Positions 1 through 7,704 of a DNA stretch of 64,000 bases are shown in pieces. Source of the stretch: Wandonia haliotis (GTDB lineage: Bacteria; Bacteroidota; Bacteroidia; Flavobacteriales_D; Crocinitomicaceae); NCBI RefSeq assembly GCF_039523435.1, contig NZ_BAAAFH010000011.1, forward strand, positions 248,001 through 312,000. The letters run 5' to 3'. The notes beneath the pieces were generated by a model. That model worked only from the letters and a program-made list of their open reading frames with translations, was not told the DNA's origin and made no database searches. The translations under genes and the position numbers were made by a program. Numbering within the stretch: position 1 is the stretch's first letter; every line of letters starts with the position of its first letter.

Positions 1-8
1 AGAAAAAT

Positions 9-1634
9 ATGTTAACAGTAAGCAATTTATCTCTTCAATTCGGAAAACGTACCTTGTTTGATGATGTAAACCTTAAGTTCCAGAATGGAAACTGTTATGG
101 GGTGATCGGAGCAAACGGAGCCGGAAAATCTACTTTCCTGAAAATCCTTTCCGGAGAGCAGGATCCTACGAGAGGTTCTATTGATCTTGAGCCGGGGAAA
201 CGAATGGCTGTTTTGAAGCAGGAGCACAACGTGTTTGACGAATACGAAGTGTTGAAGACTGTTATCATGGGGCACAAGCGTCTTTATGAAATCATGGAGG
301 AGAAAGATGCTTTGTATGCCAAACCGGACTTTTCGGATGAGGATGGAATGAGAGCATCCGAACTGGAAGCTGAATTTGCTGATATGGAAGGTTGGAATGC
401 AGAGACCGATGCAGCAAGTTTATTGTCTAATCTGGGAATTAATGAATCGTATCACTACATGAAAATGGCAGATGTTCCTGCTGAGTTGAAGGTACGTATT
501 CTATTAGCACAGGCACTTTTTGGTAATCCGGATGTCTTAATCCTGGATGAGCCGACGAATGATCTGGATGCAAGAACAATTGCCTGGTTGGAGGATTTTA
601 TTCTTGATTTTAAAAATATGGTGATTGTTGTTTCTCACGACCGTCACTTTTTGGATGTTGTGTGTACACACATCTGTGATATTGACTATAGTAAAATTCA
701 ATTATTCACAGGAAACTATTCTTTCTGGTACCAGTCTTCACAGTTGGCCGCACGCCAAAGAGCGGACAAAAACAAGAAGAATGAGGAAAAGAAGAAAGAA
801 CTTCAGGACTTTATTTCCCGGTTCTCAGCGAATGCTTCTAAATCGAAGCAGGCTACCAGTAGACGTAAGTTATTGGATAAGTTAGACCTGGATGAAATTC
901 AGCCTTCATCCCGACGCTATCCCGGAATTCAGTTTTCGCAGGAAAGAGAAGCCGGAAATCAGGTGTTGAATGTTTCAAACCTGAGTGCAAAGGGAGAAGA
1001 AGGGGAAGTGCTATTCAAGGATTTGAATTTTGTGATGAATCAGGGGGATAAAATTGCTTTCGTTTCTAACAATTCGAATGCAATTACTGCCTTATTTGAA
1101 ATCCTGAACGGTAATAAAGAACAGGAATCAGGTGAATTTACATTCGGAACAACTATCTCAACAGCGTATTTACCAAGTAATAACAGCAGCTTTTTTGAGG
1201 ACGAGATTAATCTGATTGATTGGTTGCGTCAGTATGCTCAGACAGACGAAGAGCGCGAAGATGTTAATCTTCGTGGATTCCTGGGACGTATGCTGTTTAC
1301 CGGAGAAGAAGCTTTGAAGAGTTCAAAAGTTCTTTCCGGAGGAGAGAAAATGCGTTGTATGTTGTCACGTATGATGTTGGCTAAAGCGAATTTACTTATG
1401 CTTGACGAGCCGACAAATCACCTTGATTTGGAGTCTATTACAGCATTAAACAACGGAATGCGTGATTTTGAAGGACAGATTTTGTTTAGTTCTTATGATT
1501 ATGAGTTGGTGAATACAGTAGCGAACAGAATTATAGAATTGACTCCCAATGGAGTGATTGATAAAATGATGCCTTACGAAGAATATCTCAAGGATGAGAA
1601 AGTTGTGGCACAGAAAGAAGAGATGTATGCGTAA
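9..1634 (+). CDS. ABC-F family ATPase, YbiT/YkpA-like
   Basis: This is a soluble 541-aa tandem-ABC protein of the ABC-F class, which generally acts on the ribosome as translation factors or antibiotic-protection proteins; it has no membrane segment. NBD1 has an intact Walker A (GANGAGKST, about residues 34-42), Walker B (LILDEPTNDLD) and switch histidine (VVSHDRHF). Its ABC signature is degenerate: VPAELK stands where LSGGxK is expected. The inter-domain linker is lysine-rich (about residues 245-300). NBD2 has an intact signature (LSGGEKMR) and Walker B (LDEPTNHLD), but its Walker A is lost (FVSNNSNAIT) and its switch histidine is replaced (FSSYDYE). One composite ATP site therefore looks complete and the other dead. 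ATG at 9 is the only sensible start; the promoter lies outside the window. A hairpin terminator follows. The exact subfamily rests on remembered similarity to B. subtilis YkpA. Confidence 0.92.
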   Translation: MLTVSNLSLQFGKRTLFDDVNLKFQNGNCYGVIGANGAGKSTFLKILSGEQDPTRGSIDLEPGKRMAVLKQEHNVFDEYEVLKTVIMGHKRLYEIMEEKDALYAKPDFSDEDGMRASELEAEFADMEGWNAETDAASLLSNLGINESYHYMKMADVPAELKVRILLAQALFGNPDVLILDEPTNDLDARTIAWLEDFILDFKNMVIVVSHDRHFLDVVCTHICDIDYSKIQLFTGNYSFWYQSSQLAARQRADKNKKNEEKKKELQDFISRFSANASKSKQATSRRKLLDKLDLDEIQPSSRRYPGIQFSQEREAGNQVLNVSNLSAKGEEGEVLFKDLNFVMNQGDKIAFVSNNSNAITALFEILNGNKEQESGEFTFGTTISTAYLPSNNSSFFEDEINLIDWLRQYAQTDEEREDVNLRGFLGRMLFTGEEALKSSKVLSGGEKMRCMLSRMMLAKANLLMLDEPTNHLDLESITALNNGMRDFEGQILFSSYDYELVNTVANRIIELTPNGVIDKMMPYEEYLKDEKVVAQKEEMYA

Positions 1635-1656
1635 TGCATTCTGAATAATTATAGAG

Positions 1657-1688
1657 AAAGAGAGGTGATAATAAGCCTCTCTTTTTTG
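1657..1688 (+). terminator. Rho-independent terminator after ABC-F gene
   Basis: The stem AAAGAGAGG / CCTCTCTTT encloses a 10-nt loop and is followed by a T run. It lies 22 nt after the stop codon and before the mazG promoter region. Confidence 0.8.
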
Positions 1689-1712
1689 TTTATATTTTTA
1701 CAAAAACAAATA

Positions 1713-2501
1713 ATGATGCATACCCTGGAAGAAAAAAAAGCAGCATTTGAGAGATTGTTGAATATTATGGACGATCTAAGAGAGAAATGCCCCTGGGATA
1801 AGAAGCAAACGCTTGAATCTCTTCGCCACCTGACAATAGAAGAAACATACGAATTAGGAGAAGCTATTTTGTCAGGAGATATGAATGAACTGAAAGGGGA
1901 AATTGGAGATCTGTTGTTACACATGGTATTCTATTCGAAAATAGCATCTGAAACGGGTGATTTTGATATTGCTGATGTATTACATGCTATTTGTGATAAG
2001 CTGGTATATCGCCATCCACATATTTATGGTGATGTTGAAGCCTCGACAGAGGAAGAAGTAAAGGCCAACTGGGAAAAATTAAAATTGAAGGAAGGTAAAA
2101 AATCTGTTCTTCAGGGGGTTCCTGCAGGTTTGCCGGCAATGGTAAAAGCAGCTAGAATTCAGGAAAAAGTAAAGGGTGTAGGTTTTGATTGGGACAACCG
2201 GGAACAGGTTTTTGATAAGGTGAAAGAAGAATTGGACGAATTAAAAGAAGAGATTGATAAGGGATCGGATCAGATAGAAGATGAATTTGGAGATCTGTTA
2301 TTCTCTATGATTAATTATGCGCGATTTATAGGTGTTAATCCGGAAAATGCGCTGGAAAAAACCAATAAAAAGTTCATTTCACGTTTTACCGCAATGGAAG
2401 AATATATAGCAAACGATGGTAAGCAGTTCGCGGAGATGAACCTGGAAGAGATGGATACATACTGGGAAAAAGCTAAAAACGAACAACTTAAAAATCAATA
2501 A
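1713..2501 (+). CDS. mazG: Nucleoside triphosphate pyrophosphohydrolase MazG
   Basis: MazG hydrolyses (d)NTPs to NMP and pyrophosphate, cleaning the nucleotide pool. The 262-aa product matches the usual two-domain length. Domain 1 has PWDKKQT, then EETYELGEAI and EIGDLL; domain 2 has EELDELKEEI and EDEFGDLLFSMINYARF. These are the acidic E-x-x-E ... E-x-x-D metal-binding motifs of all-alpha NTP pyrophosphatases. The open frame extends upstream to 1665, but that part runs through the preceding terminator. The start is therefore ATG 1713 or the adjacent ATG 1716. A TATATTTT element at 1691-1698 could be its -7 box. Confidence 0.93.
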   Translation: MMHTLEEKKAAFERLLNIMDDLREKCPWDKKQTLESLRHLTIEETYELGEAILSGDMNELKGEIGDLLLHMVFYSKIASETGDFDIADVLHAICDKLVYRHPHIYGDVEASTEEEVKANWEKLKLKEGKKSVLQGVPAGLPAMVKAARIQEKVKGVGFDWDNREQVFDKVKEELDELKEEIDKGSDQIEDEFGDLLFSMINYARFIGVNPENALEKTNKKFISRFTAMEEYIANDGKQFAEMNLEEMDTYWEKAKNEQLKNQ

Positions 2502-2586
2502 TCGCGACACAAAGTTTGTTGATAGAGTAAACAACGTGTTTCGTGCGTTAAATTTTCCGGTTAGTATAAAATAAGCAGTATAATTT

Positions 2587-2618
2587 TTTGGCGAAATTTG
2601 ATAAAACTTCTATCTTGG
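2587..2618 (+). promoter_or_regulatory. Bacteroidota-type promoter for the lipoprotein pair
   Basis: TTTG at 2587-2590 and TATCTTGG at 2611-2618 are separated by 20 bp, close to the Bacteroidota -33/-7 consensus (TTTG, about 19-20 bp, TAnnTTTG). The ATG follows 20 nt later. Confidence 0.65.
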
Positions 2619-2638
2619 CACAACAAAAAAATATAACT

Positions 2639-2941
2639 ATGAAAAAGAACTTATTTGTTTTGGGAGCTGCTGCTTTAGTTTTGGCTTCTTGTGGAGGTCC
2701 AAGTGACGAAGAAATGAACAAAGCTGCTCAGTCAATGTGTGACTGTGTAGAAAAGAAGCGTGCGGAAGCTGATCCGGATGATTTATTTGCTACTGACGAT
2801 ATGCACTTTGCTTTTTGTGCATTGGATGTTGCTGTTGATCACGGAGTAAACTGTGCTGATGAGTCGTTTGCAAAAGCTTTGGATGGAAAATGTCCTGAAT
2901 TGAACGAGCTACAGAAAGAGTACGCTAAAACAGCTGAGTAA
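2639..2941 (+). CDS. Small cysteine-rich lipoprotein
   Basis: A 100-aa predicted lipoprotein of unknown function. It starts with MKKNLFVLGAAALVLASC, a classic type II signal peptide with lipobox LASC, so the mature protein would be acylated. The mature part contains a CDC pair, later single cysteines and a final CPE motif. An upstream in-frame start at 2588 lies inside the promoter and would bury the signal peptide, so ATG 2639 was chosen. The next gene, 3 nt downstream, encodes a shorter protein with the same Cys layout (CxC ... C ... CPE), so the two look like tandem paralogues in one transcript. Confidence 0.75.
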   Translation: MKKNLFVLGAAALVLASCGGPSDEEMNKAAQSMCDCVEKKRAEADPDDLFATDDMHFAFCALDVAVDHGVNCADESFAKALDGKCPELNELQKEYAKTAE

Positions 2942-2944
2942 AAA

Positions 2945-3202
2945 ATGGTACGTTGGTTATTTTTTTCTTTACCCGTTTTCTTTTTGTTGAGCTGTGGTTC
3001 GACAGAAGAAGAGAAAAATGCAGCTGAAATAGCCTGTTCCTGTTCCCAAGACAAATCTGTTTTTGGTATAGCGAACTGTTTTGCTTCTGTTGCAGATAGC
3101 CTTGGTGTTGATCCGGCTTCAATCGGATATGATAGGGCTTTCAGAAAGCAATGTCCGGAAACTTATGATAGATTGATGGACTTTTCGAAAGGGAAAAAAT
3201 GA
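2945..3202 (+). CDS. Small cysteine-rich lipoprotein (paralogue of upstream gene)
   Basis: An 85-aa predicted lipoprotein. The N-terminus MVRWLFFSLPVFFLLSC ends in lipobox LLSC. The mature region has CSC, a further Cys, then QCPETYDRL near the end. This mirrors the CDC ... C ... KCPELNEL pattern of the gene 3 nt upstream, so a tandem duplication followed by divergence is inferred. Function is unknown. A strong hairpin terminator at 3227 ends the two-gene unit. Confidence 0.72.
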   Translation: MVRWLFFSLPVFFLLSCGSTEEEKNAAEIACSCSQDKSVFGIANCFASVADSLGVDPASIGYDRAFRKQCPETYDRLMDFSKGKK

Positions 3203-3226
3203 ACTACGTAAGCCGTAAGAAATAGA

Positions 3227-3257
3227 AAAGACCGGAATTTTATTCCGGTCTTTCTTT
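3227..3257. terminator. Bidirectional terminator between convergent genes
   Basis: A perfect 12-bp stem (AAAGACCGGAAT / ATTCCGGTCTTT) with a 3-nt loop has T-rich tails on both strands. It serves the lipoprotein pair (plus) and the lipase gene (minus). Confidence 0.88.
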
Positions 3258-3275
3258 TTATCTGTTTGTTGGTAA

Positions 3276-4373
3276 TTATTTTGTTTCCGGCAGTTTTTCC
3301 GCGAGCATTAAATAAGGCTCAAACATGTGGTGTTGGAAAATATTCTCCTGAGCGTCTTTTGGAAACGAAGCATAATATTCAACATCAGGCATAAGGACAA
3401 CAGGAATTCCTGCCCGGGTATAATAGATCCCTCTGGAAAATTCAGGTTGTACATATTGAGGTTTACTTTTTTGTATTAGTTTTCCAGTTCTGTATCCCAG
3501 TTGCTTTTTCACATTTTTCCGGGCTTTTTTGGTAGACTTATCCATACTGTTATAGGCACCTTTTAGAGCCATTCGTACAAGTAATTTTTGTTTTTTCAGC
3601 ATAGGTTTTACATATCTGAAAGGATTGGTTGTCGCAAAATCTTCTGAAGTCTGGACAGTAATCGGAGTTTCCGGAACCCAATCTTCCGGATTTACGACCG
3701 TGTAAGACCAGCCTCCAAATGTTAAATGCTCATAATCATAAGCAAAATAAAGGTTTCCTGGTTTGGGTGCAGCACTGGCATACGTTTTAAATACGATATC
3801 GGCCGGTAGTTTTCCGTCCTTTTGAAGATAACGCAGATAGGCAGTAGTAAGGTGAGATAGAGCACCTCCCTGACTATGACCAAAAATCAGAACATTTTTT
3901 ACACCCGTTCGGTAGCAGGAATCAATTTTTTGTACAATATCAGAAGCCATTGATCCCAAACCAAACGTCCATCCGGCATGAACCGTTGCATCCGAACGTT
4001 CCGCCAGTTTATAGTTGAACGTTAGTGAATCATTAATCTTAATTTCTCCACGGGCTGGAATCATTGCGGCATAAAAGTTGGCCAACCAACTCAATGCTTC
4101 AGGTGCTGTACCACGAAGACTTATACCGATTTCATTTTTATCCTTTCGCATCCAGAGATCCCAGCGATTTAAAAGACCTACAACAGGGGATCGGTATATG
4201 CGATCATATTTATCAGATCTGAAAACAGCGTCAGGAGTAATAGTATCCTTTTGAGCGGCATTCATTTTTAATGTTTCAATATACTCTGTTTTTGAAAACC
4301 CGGAAGACAAGTCATTGGCAAGTAGAGTCAAAGCAGAGATGAAAGAGAGTAGAGTTAATATGTATCGTTTCAT
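3276..4373 (-). CDS. Secreted class 3 lipase-like alpha/beta hydrolase
   Basis: A 365-aa protein with an N-terminal signal peptide (cleavage probably after LTLLA, about residue 19), so exported. The nucleophile elbow GHSQG lies at residues 165-169 (Ser167). VVNPEDWVPETP, with Asp231, matches the class 3 lipase segment carrying the catalytic Asp. The C-terminal FQHHMFEPYL is a plausible source of the catalytic His. EISIRG-like strand IGISLRGT precedes the oxyanion region, as in the lipase 3 family. Substrate is unknown; a lipid or polymer ester is likely. It has its own promoter region after the lysA operon and ends at the shared bidirectional terminator. Confidence 0.82.
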   Translation of the reverse strand: MKRYILTLLSFISALTLLANDLSSGFSKTEYIETLKMNAAQKDTITPDAVFRSDKYDRIYRSPVVGLLNRWDLWMRKDKNEIGISLRGTAPEALSWLANFYAAMIPARGEIKINDSLTFNYKLAERSDATVHAGWTFGLGSMASDIVQKIDSCYRTGVKNVLIFGHSQGGALSHLTTAYLRYLQKDGKLPADIVFKTYASAAPKPGNLYFAYDYEHLTFGGWSYTVVNPEDWVPETPITVQTSEDFATTNPFRYVKPMLKKQKLLVRMALKGAYNSMDKSTKKARKNVKKQLGYRTGKLIQKSKPQYVQPEFSRGIYYTRAGIPVVLMPDVEYYASFPKDAQENIFQHHMFEPYLMLAEKLPETK

Positions 4374-4441
4374 TTAACGTTAAATTAAGGAATAAACAAA
4401 ACTAATAAGTTTCAACTCAAAATACGATAAATTCGGAGGAA

Positions 4442-5683
4442 TTAAAAAGATTGTTCGACCTTAATTTTTTTTCTTTGAGAAGTATACATATTGAGATTGT
4501 TTCCCTCTTTGTACACACAGGAAGGAGCCAGACGTTGTGTATAGTTTAATCGCATGGATTCTGCATAAGCACCGCAGGAATGAATAACAATATGATCTCC
4601 TTCTTTCAATTCGGGGAGGGAATAATTTTTTCCAAAACAATCTGTTGATTCGCAACTTGGACCACTAAGTGTGTACGTTTGAAATTGAGTTGTTTCAGAA
4701 TGCGGTTGCATAGGTGAGATGTGATGTCTTGCACCGTACAAAGCCGGTCGCATTAGGTCGTTCATTCCCGTATCCAGGATTACAATTTTTTCGTCCTGTC
4801 TGTTTTTAATATACTGTACCTCCGTAATCAATTTACCACATTGACCGACAAGACTTCTTCCGGGTTCAAGGTACACATGAGGAAAACGATCCTGTGGAAA
4901 ATAAGGGCGGATGGCCCGCATCCATCCGGTAAAGTTTGGTATCATTTCGTTATCCGGATCATCATAATTTATTCCCAATCCTCCACCTAGATTGACATAA
5001 TCAAATGAAAAGGAAGAAGGCAGGGTTTGAAAAAAGTAAAGTACAGACCTGCTTAATTCTTCAAAATAGTCCATTCTTGTGATCTGTGATCCGACATGAA
5101 AGTGGAAACCACAGGGCAGGAGAGTAGAGTTCCTTTCAATAAGTTTCTGAATTAATCGGGAAGCTTCTTCGGTGCTGATTCCAAACTTATGATTATTCCC
5201 ACCGGTTTGTATATGTTGATGGGTATTGGTGTAGACATTTGGAATAACCCGCAAAGCTATTTTAGTTGTACATTCTGTTGGATAAACCGAAGAAATATAC
5301 TCCCATTCGGAGAGTGACTCACAATGAATAGTAGCAATATTTAATTGTAAAGCTTCATCAATTTCACGTTTCGTTTTTCCGGAACCCGCGAAGGCTATCT
5401 GATAAGGTTGGAAACCATTTGTTAATGCCAGTTTAATCTCGCCAATTGAAACAGCGTCTATCCCAAAACCATATTTTCGGATGCGTTCCAGTATATACGG
5501 ATTTGTATTAGCCTTGATTGCATATAGTAATTTTATGTTATAAAGTTCTGCTGCAACCTGAGCCTGTTCAAGTGTAGTATCCAGCAAATTCATATCATAG
5601 AGGTAATAAGGCGTTTCCATCTGATCTTTTTTAGACAAAAATAAATCAGAAAATTCAATATTAAACCATTTGTTAAAATACAA
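4442..5683 (-). CDS. lysA: Diaminopimelate decarboxylase
   Basis: PLP-dependent fold-III decarboxylase that converts meso-diaminopimelate to lysine, the last step of lysine synthesis. The PLP lysine is K57 in YAIKANT; HVGSQI (196-201), the glycine loop NLGGGLG, EPGRSLVG and LILDTGMNDLMRPALYGA-type segments are present. GPSCESTD (Cys344) and GAYAESM near the C-terminus match the DAP-specific active site of LysA better than the ornithine/arginine enzymes. The length (413 aa) is normal. A later start at Met22 (position 5620) just before ETPYYLYD is possible. It is 22 nt after the preceding secreted-protein gene and probably last in the tatD-tcdA operon. Its partner dapF lies in a separate operon at 21887. 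Confidence 0.9.
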   Translation of the reverse strand: MYFNKWFNIEFSDLFLSKKDQMETPYYLYDMNLLDTTLEQAQVAAELYNIKLLYAIKANTNPYILERIRKYGFGIDAVSIGEIKLALTNGFQPYQIAFAGSGKTKREIDEALQLNIATIHCESLSEWEYISSVYPTECTTKIALRVIPNVYTNTHQHIQTGGNNHKFGISTEEASRLIQKLIERNSTLLPCGFHFHVGSQITRMDYFEELSRSVLYFFQTLPSSFSFDYVNLGGGLGINYDDPDNEMIPNFTGWMRAIRPYFPQDRFPHVYLEPGRSLVGQCGKLITEVQYIKNRQDEKIVILDTGMNDLMRPALYGARHHISPMQPHSETTQFQTYTLSGPSCESTDCFGKNYSLPELKEGDHIVIHSCGAYAESMRLNYTQRLAPSCVYKEGNNLNMYTSQRKKIKVEQSF

Positions 5684-5705
5684 ACAAATTAACTACAAAA
5701 ACAAA

Positions 5706-6266
5706 CTATTCTCCATAATTCAATACGTTCAGTTGTAAATCATAAATAATAGAGAAATGTTTTTCATTTTTCACACCATTATAGATGTAGCGAATAGAAG
5801 CTTTCTGGAAGTACCCGGTCAGGGGAGGTTCAGAGTTCTCCATTTCAGACTGGAGTTTGGAGATACGCTTTTTCTCCTTTCCAGTCGTTTGCTTTCCAGA
5901 ACGGATAGTCTTTAGAATAATCTTTCTAAGCTTTGTATATTGTTTTAAAACCTGTTTATTAAGATCTTCTGGGAAAGTAGTATCGTTATACTTTTCTCGA
6001 TATAAAAATGCAGCATAGTATTCGTCTCTGTCCGAATAGAGAGAAGGGTAGGCAAGTGAAGTGATTTCTAGTGGGTACTCTCGTATAAAGGAAAGTTCAG
6101 AAAAGTTGAATAACTCATAGTTTTTCTTGTCTATCTCTTTTTGGAGAATACTATCGATAAACAAACTAAACTGAACCTGAGCTTTGTGTTTCAGCGAATC
6201 CTCCTGTCCGTATAAGAATGAAAGTGAGCAGAAGGTAAGAACCAGTGAAAGGATGTTATTTTTCAA
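5706..6266 (-). CDS. Secreted protein of unknown function
   Basis: A 186-aa protein with a clear signal peptide (MKNNILSLVLTFCSLSFLYGQ; cleavage likely before or after the Gln). No known domain is recognised. The mature part is charged, with a Lys/Glu-rich stretch around KEKKRISKLQSEMENSEP and a C-terminal strand-rich segment. The start overlaps the end of tcdA by 11 nt, so it is translated from the same transcript. The context (tRNA modification gene upstream, lysA downstream) gives no functional clue. Confidence 0.65.
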   Translation of the reverse strand: MKNNILSLVLTFCSLSFLYGQEDSLKHKAQVQFSLFIDSILQKEIDKKNYELFNFSELSFIREYPLEITSLAYPSLYSDRDEYYAAFLYREKYNDTTFPEDLNKQVLKQYTKLRKIILKTIRSGKQTTGKEKKRISKLQSEMENSEPPLTGYFQKASIRYIYNGVKNEKHFSIIYDLQLNVLNYGE

Positions 6267-6981
6267 TTTTTGTCAATTGTTGGATTACATACGCAGCAGC
6301 GTGTAATCCGAAAAGAGCCGGAATATAGCTGATGGTTCCGTAAAATGATTTCTTAAAGTTCGTTCCATCTGTCATTTTCAAAGAATCTTCTTTTTGGTGT
6401 TCCGAAGAGAAAACAGCCTTAATCCCTTTGTTAATATTTTCTTTTTTCAGACGTTTTCGAAGATGCTTGGCCATTTTACAATTGACCACTTTTGAAATGT
6501 CCCGTGTCTGAACTTTTGAGGGGTCCATCTTTCCACCTGCTCCCATAGAGCTGATAACTTTGAATTTATTCCTCTTACAGGCAATGAGCCAGGTAAGTTT
6601 GGGAGTGATAGAATCAATACAATCCATCACATAGTCGGGCTGGTATTCGGTTAAAATTTCGCCAACTCTTTCCGGTTGAACGAATTCATTCAGAACATGT
6701 AACGTTATATCCGGATTAATATCCCTGATGCGTGCTGCAAGAACTTCTGCTTTGGATTTTCCGATAGTAGATTCCAGTGCCGGAAGCTGACGATTTTTAT
6801 TGGTCGGGTCAAAAACATCTCCGTCAATAATAGTCATTGTTCCGATTCCGGATCGCGCAATAAATTCAGCGGCGTATGAACCAACTCCCCCGAGTCCACA
6901 GATGAGCACATGACTTTTTTTTAGATTCTCAATCGCATCTTTACCAATCAAAAGCTCAGTTCTTTCCAACCAGTCCGTCAT
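6256..6981 (-). CDS. tcdA: tRNA threonylcarbamoyladenosine dehydratase (ThiF/E1-like)
   Basis: TcdA uses ATP to cyclise t6A37 of ANN-decoding tRNAs to ct6A. The 241-aa product has the E1-like nucleotide loop GLGGVGSYAAE (about 29-39), the acidic IIDGDVFD and the following NKNRQL motif. It also has MDCIDSITPKLTWLIACKRN and SSMGAGGKMDPSKVQ, the TcdA/YgdL signature. The ubiquitin-E1 catalytic domain is absent, as expected. It overlaps the upstream tatD-like gene by ATGA (4 nt) and the downstream gene by 11 nt, showing tight translational coupling. Confidence 0.9.
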   Translation of the reverse strand: MTDWLERTELLIGKDAIENLKKSHVLICGLGGVGSYAAEFIARSGIGTMTIIDGDVFDPTNKNRQLPALESTIGKSKAEVLAARIRDINPDITLHVLNEFVQPERVGEILTEYQPDYVMDCIDSITPKLTWLIACKRNKFKVISSMGAGGKMDPSKVQTRDISKVVNCKMAKHLRKRLKKENINKGIKAVFSSEHQKEDSLKMTDGTNFKKSFYGTISYIPALFGLHAAAYVIQQLTKIEK

Positions 6982-7631
6982 AGTTTTACATCAAAAAAGG
7001 TGTGTGTATTTTGTACTATTTTTTTTTCGAAAGCTTCCAAAGATACGTTTTTCAATTTAGCCGCAAACTGAATTAATTTATTAATTTCTGCAGGTTCTTG
7101 CTCATCTGTTTCTAAAAAAGTTTCCGTATCAGGAAGAATAGAATAGATTTCTTGTATGGATGGAGAACTGAGAAGATACGTTCCAAAACTCAGTTTAATC
7201 CCTTGTTTGATTATCATTTGAGCTACTTGCATCTTGCTTCGAAAGCCATGGACTACCATAGCAACGTTTATCCATTCCTTTTTTAAGCTAATTAATTCAT
7301 TGAAAGCTTTGACGCAATGAATGATAACCGGTTTTCCTGTTTTTTCAGCGAGGGCTAACTGTAAACTGAGAATTTCTATTTGTTCTTTTAGTGAAGCTCC
7401 TCTTAGTTTATCTAATCCACATTCACCAACTGCAAAGCAGTTTTTCCTGTATAGTAGTTGTTCCAGTTGTAAGCAGGCCTCCGCAACGGAACAGTTCATA
7501 GTATTCGTTTCCCAGGGATGAATACCTACTGAAAAAGGAGCATCATAGTGAATTGCTTCATGGATTTCTCCGAAAGAAAAACTTCGAATAGCATCTTTCG
7601 CTGGTATATGAGTATGAATATTCCTGATCAT
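6978..7631 (-). CDS. TatD family metal-dependent hydrolase
   Basis: A 217-aa amidohydrolase-superfamily protein. Metal ligands are visible in order: HTH in NIHTHI near the N-terminus, the Glu in AVGECGLD, His in VIIHC, His in VVHGF and Asp in LETDE. The usual TatD opening DTHTH is NIHTH here, so the first Asp is missing. TatD proteins are 3'-5' (deoxy)nucleases or editing hydrolases. The longer frame from 7661 begins inside the terminator hairpin of the neighbouring gene, so ATG 7631 (MIRNIHTH) was chosen. It is probably the first gene of the operon running to lysA. Confidence 0.82.
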   Translation of the reverse strand: MIRNIHTHIPAKDAIRSFSFGEIHEAIHYDAPFSVGIHPWETNTMNCSVAEACLQLEQLLYRKNCFAVGECGLDKLRGASLKEQIEILSLQLALAEKTGKPVIIHCVKAFNELISLKKEWINVAMVVHGFRSKMQVAQMIIKQGIKLSFGTYLLSSPSIQEIYSILPDTETFLETDEQEPAEINKLIQFAAKLKNVSLEAFEKKIVQNTHTFFDVKL

Positions 7632-7647
7632 CTTGGGGTAAAATAAA

Positions 7648-7679
7648 CAAAAAAACCGCACATTAATTAATGTGCGGTT
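7648..7679 (-). terminator. Terminator of the T9SS protein gene
   Basis: A 26-bp perfect palindrome (arm AACCGCACATTAA) at 7654-7679 is followed on the minus strand by a run of seven T. It lies 26 nt after the stop of the 7705-11130 gene. Confidence 0.88.
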
Positions 7680-7704
7680 CTTCTATTGTTTTAATCAGGG
7701 ATTT

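Noticed and set aside
6978..7661. Upstream start at 7661 for the TatD-like gene
   Set aside because: It lies inside the terminator hairpin of the neighbouring gene; ATG 7631 starts just before the metal-binding HTH motif.
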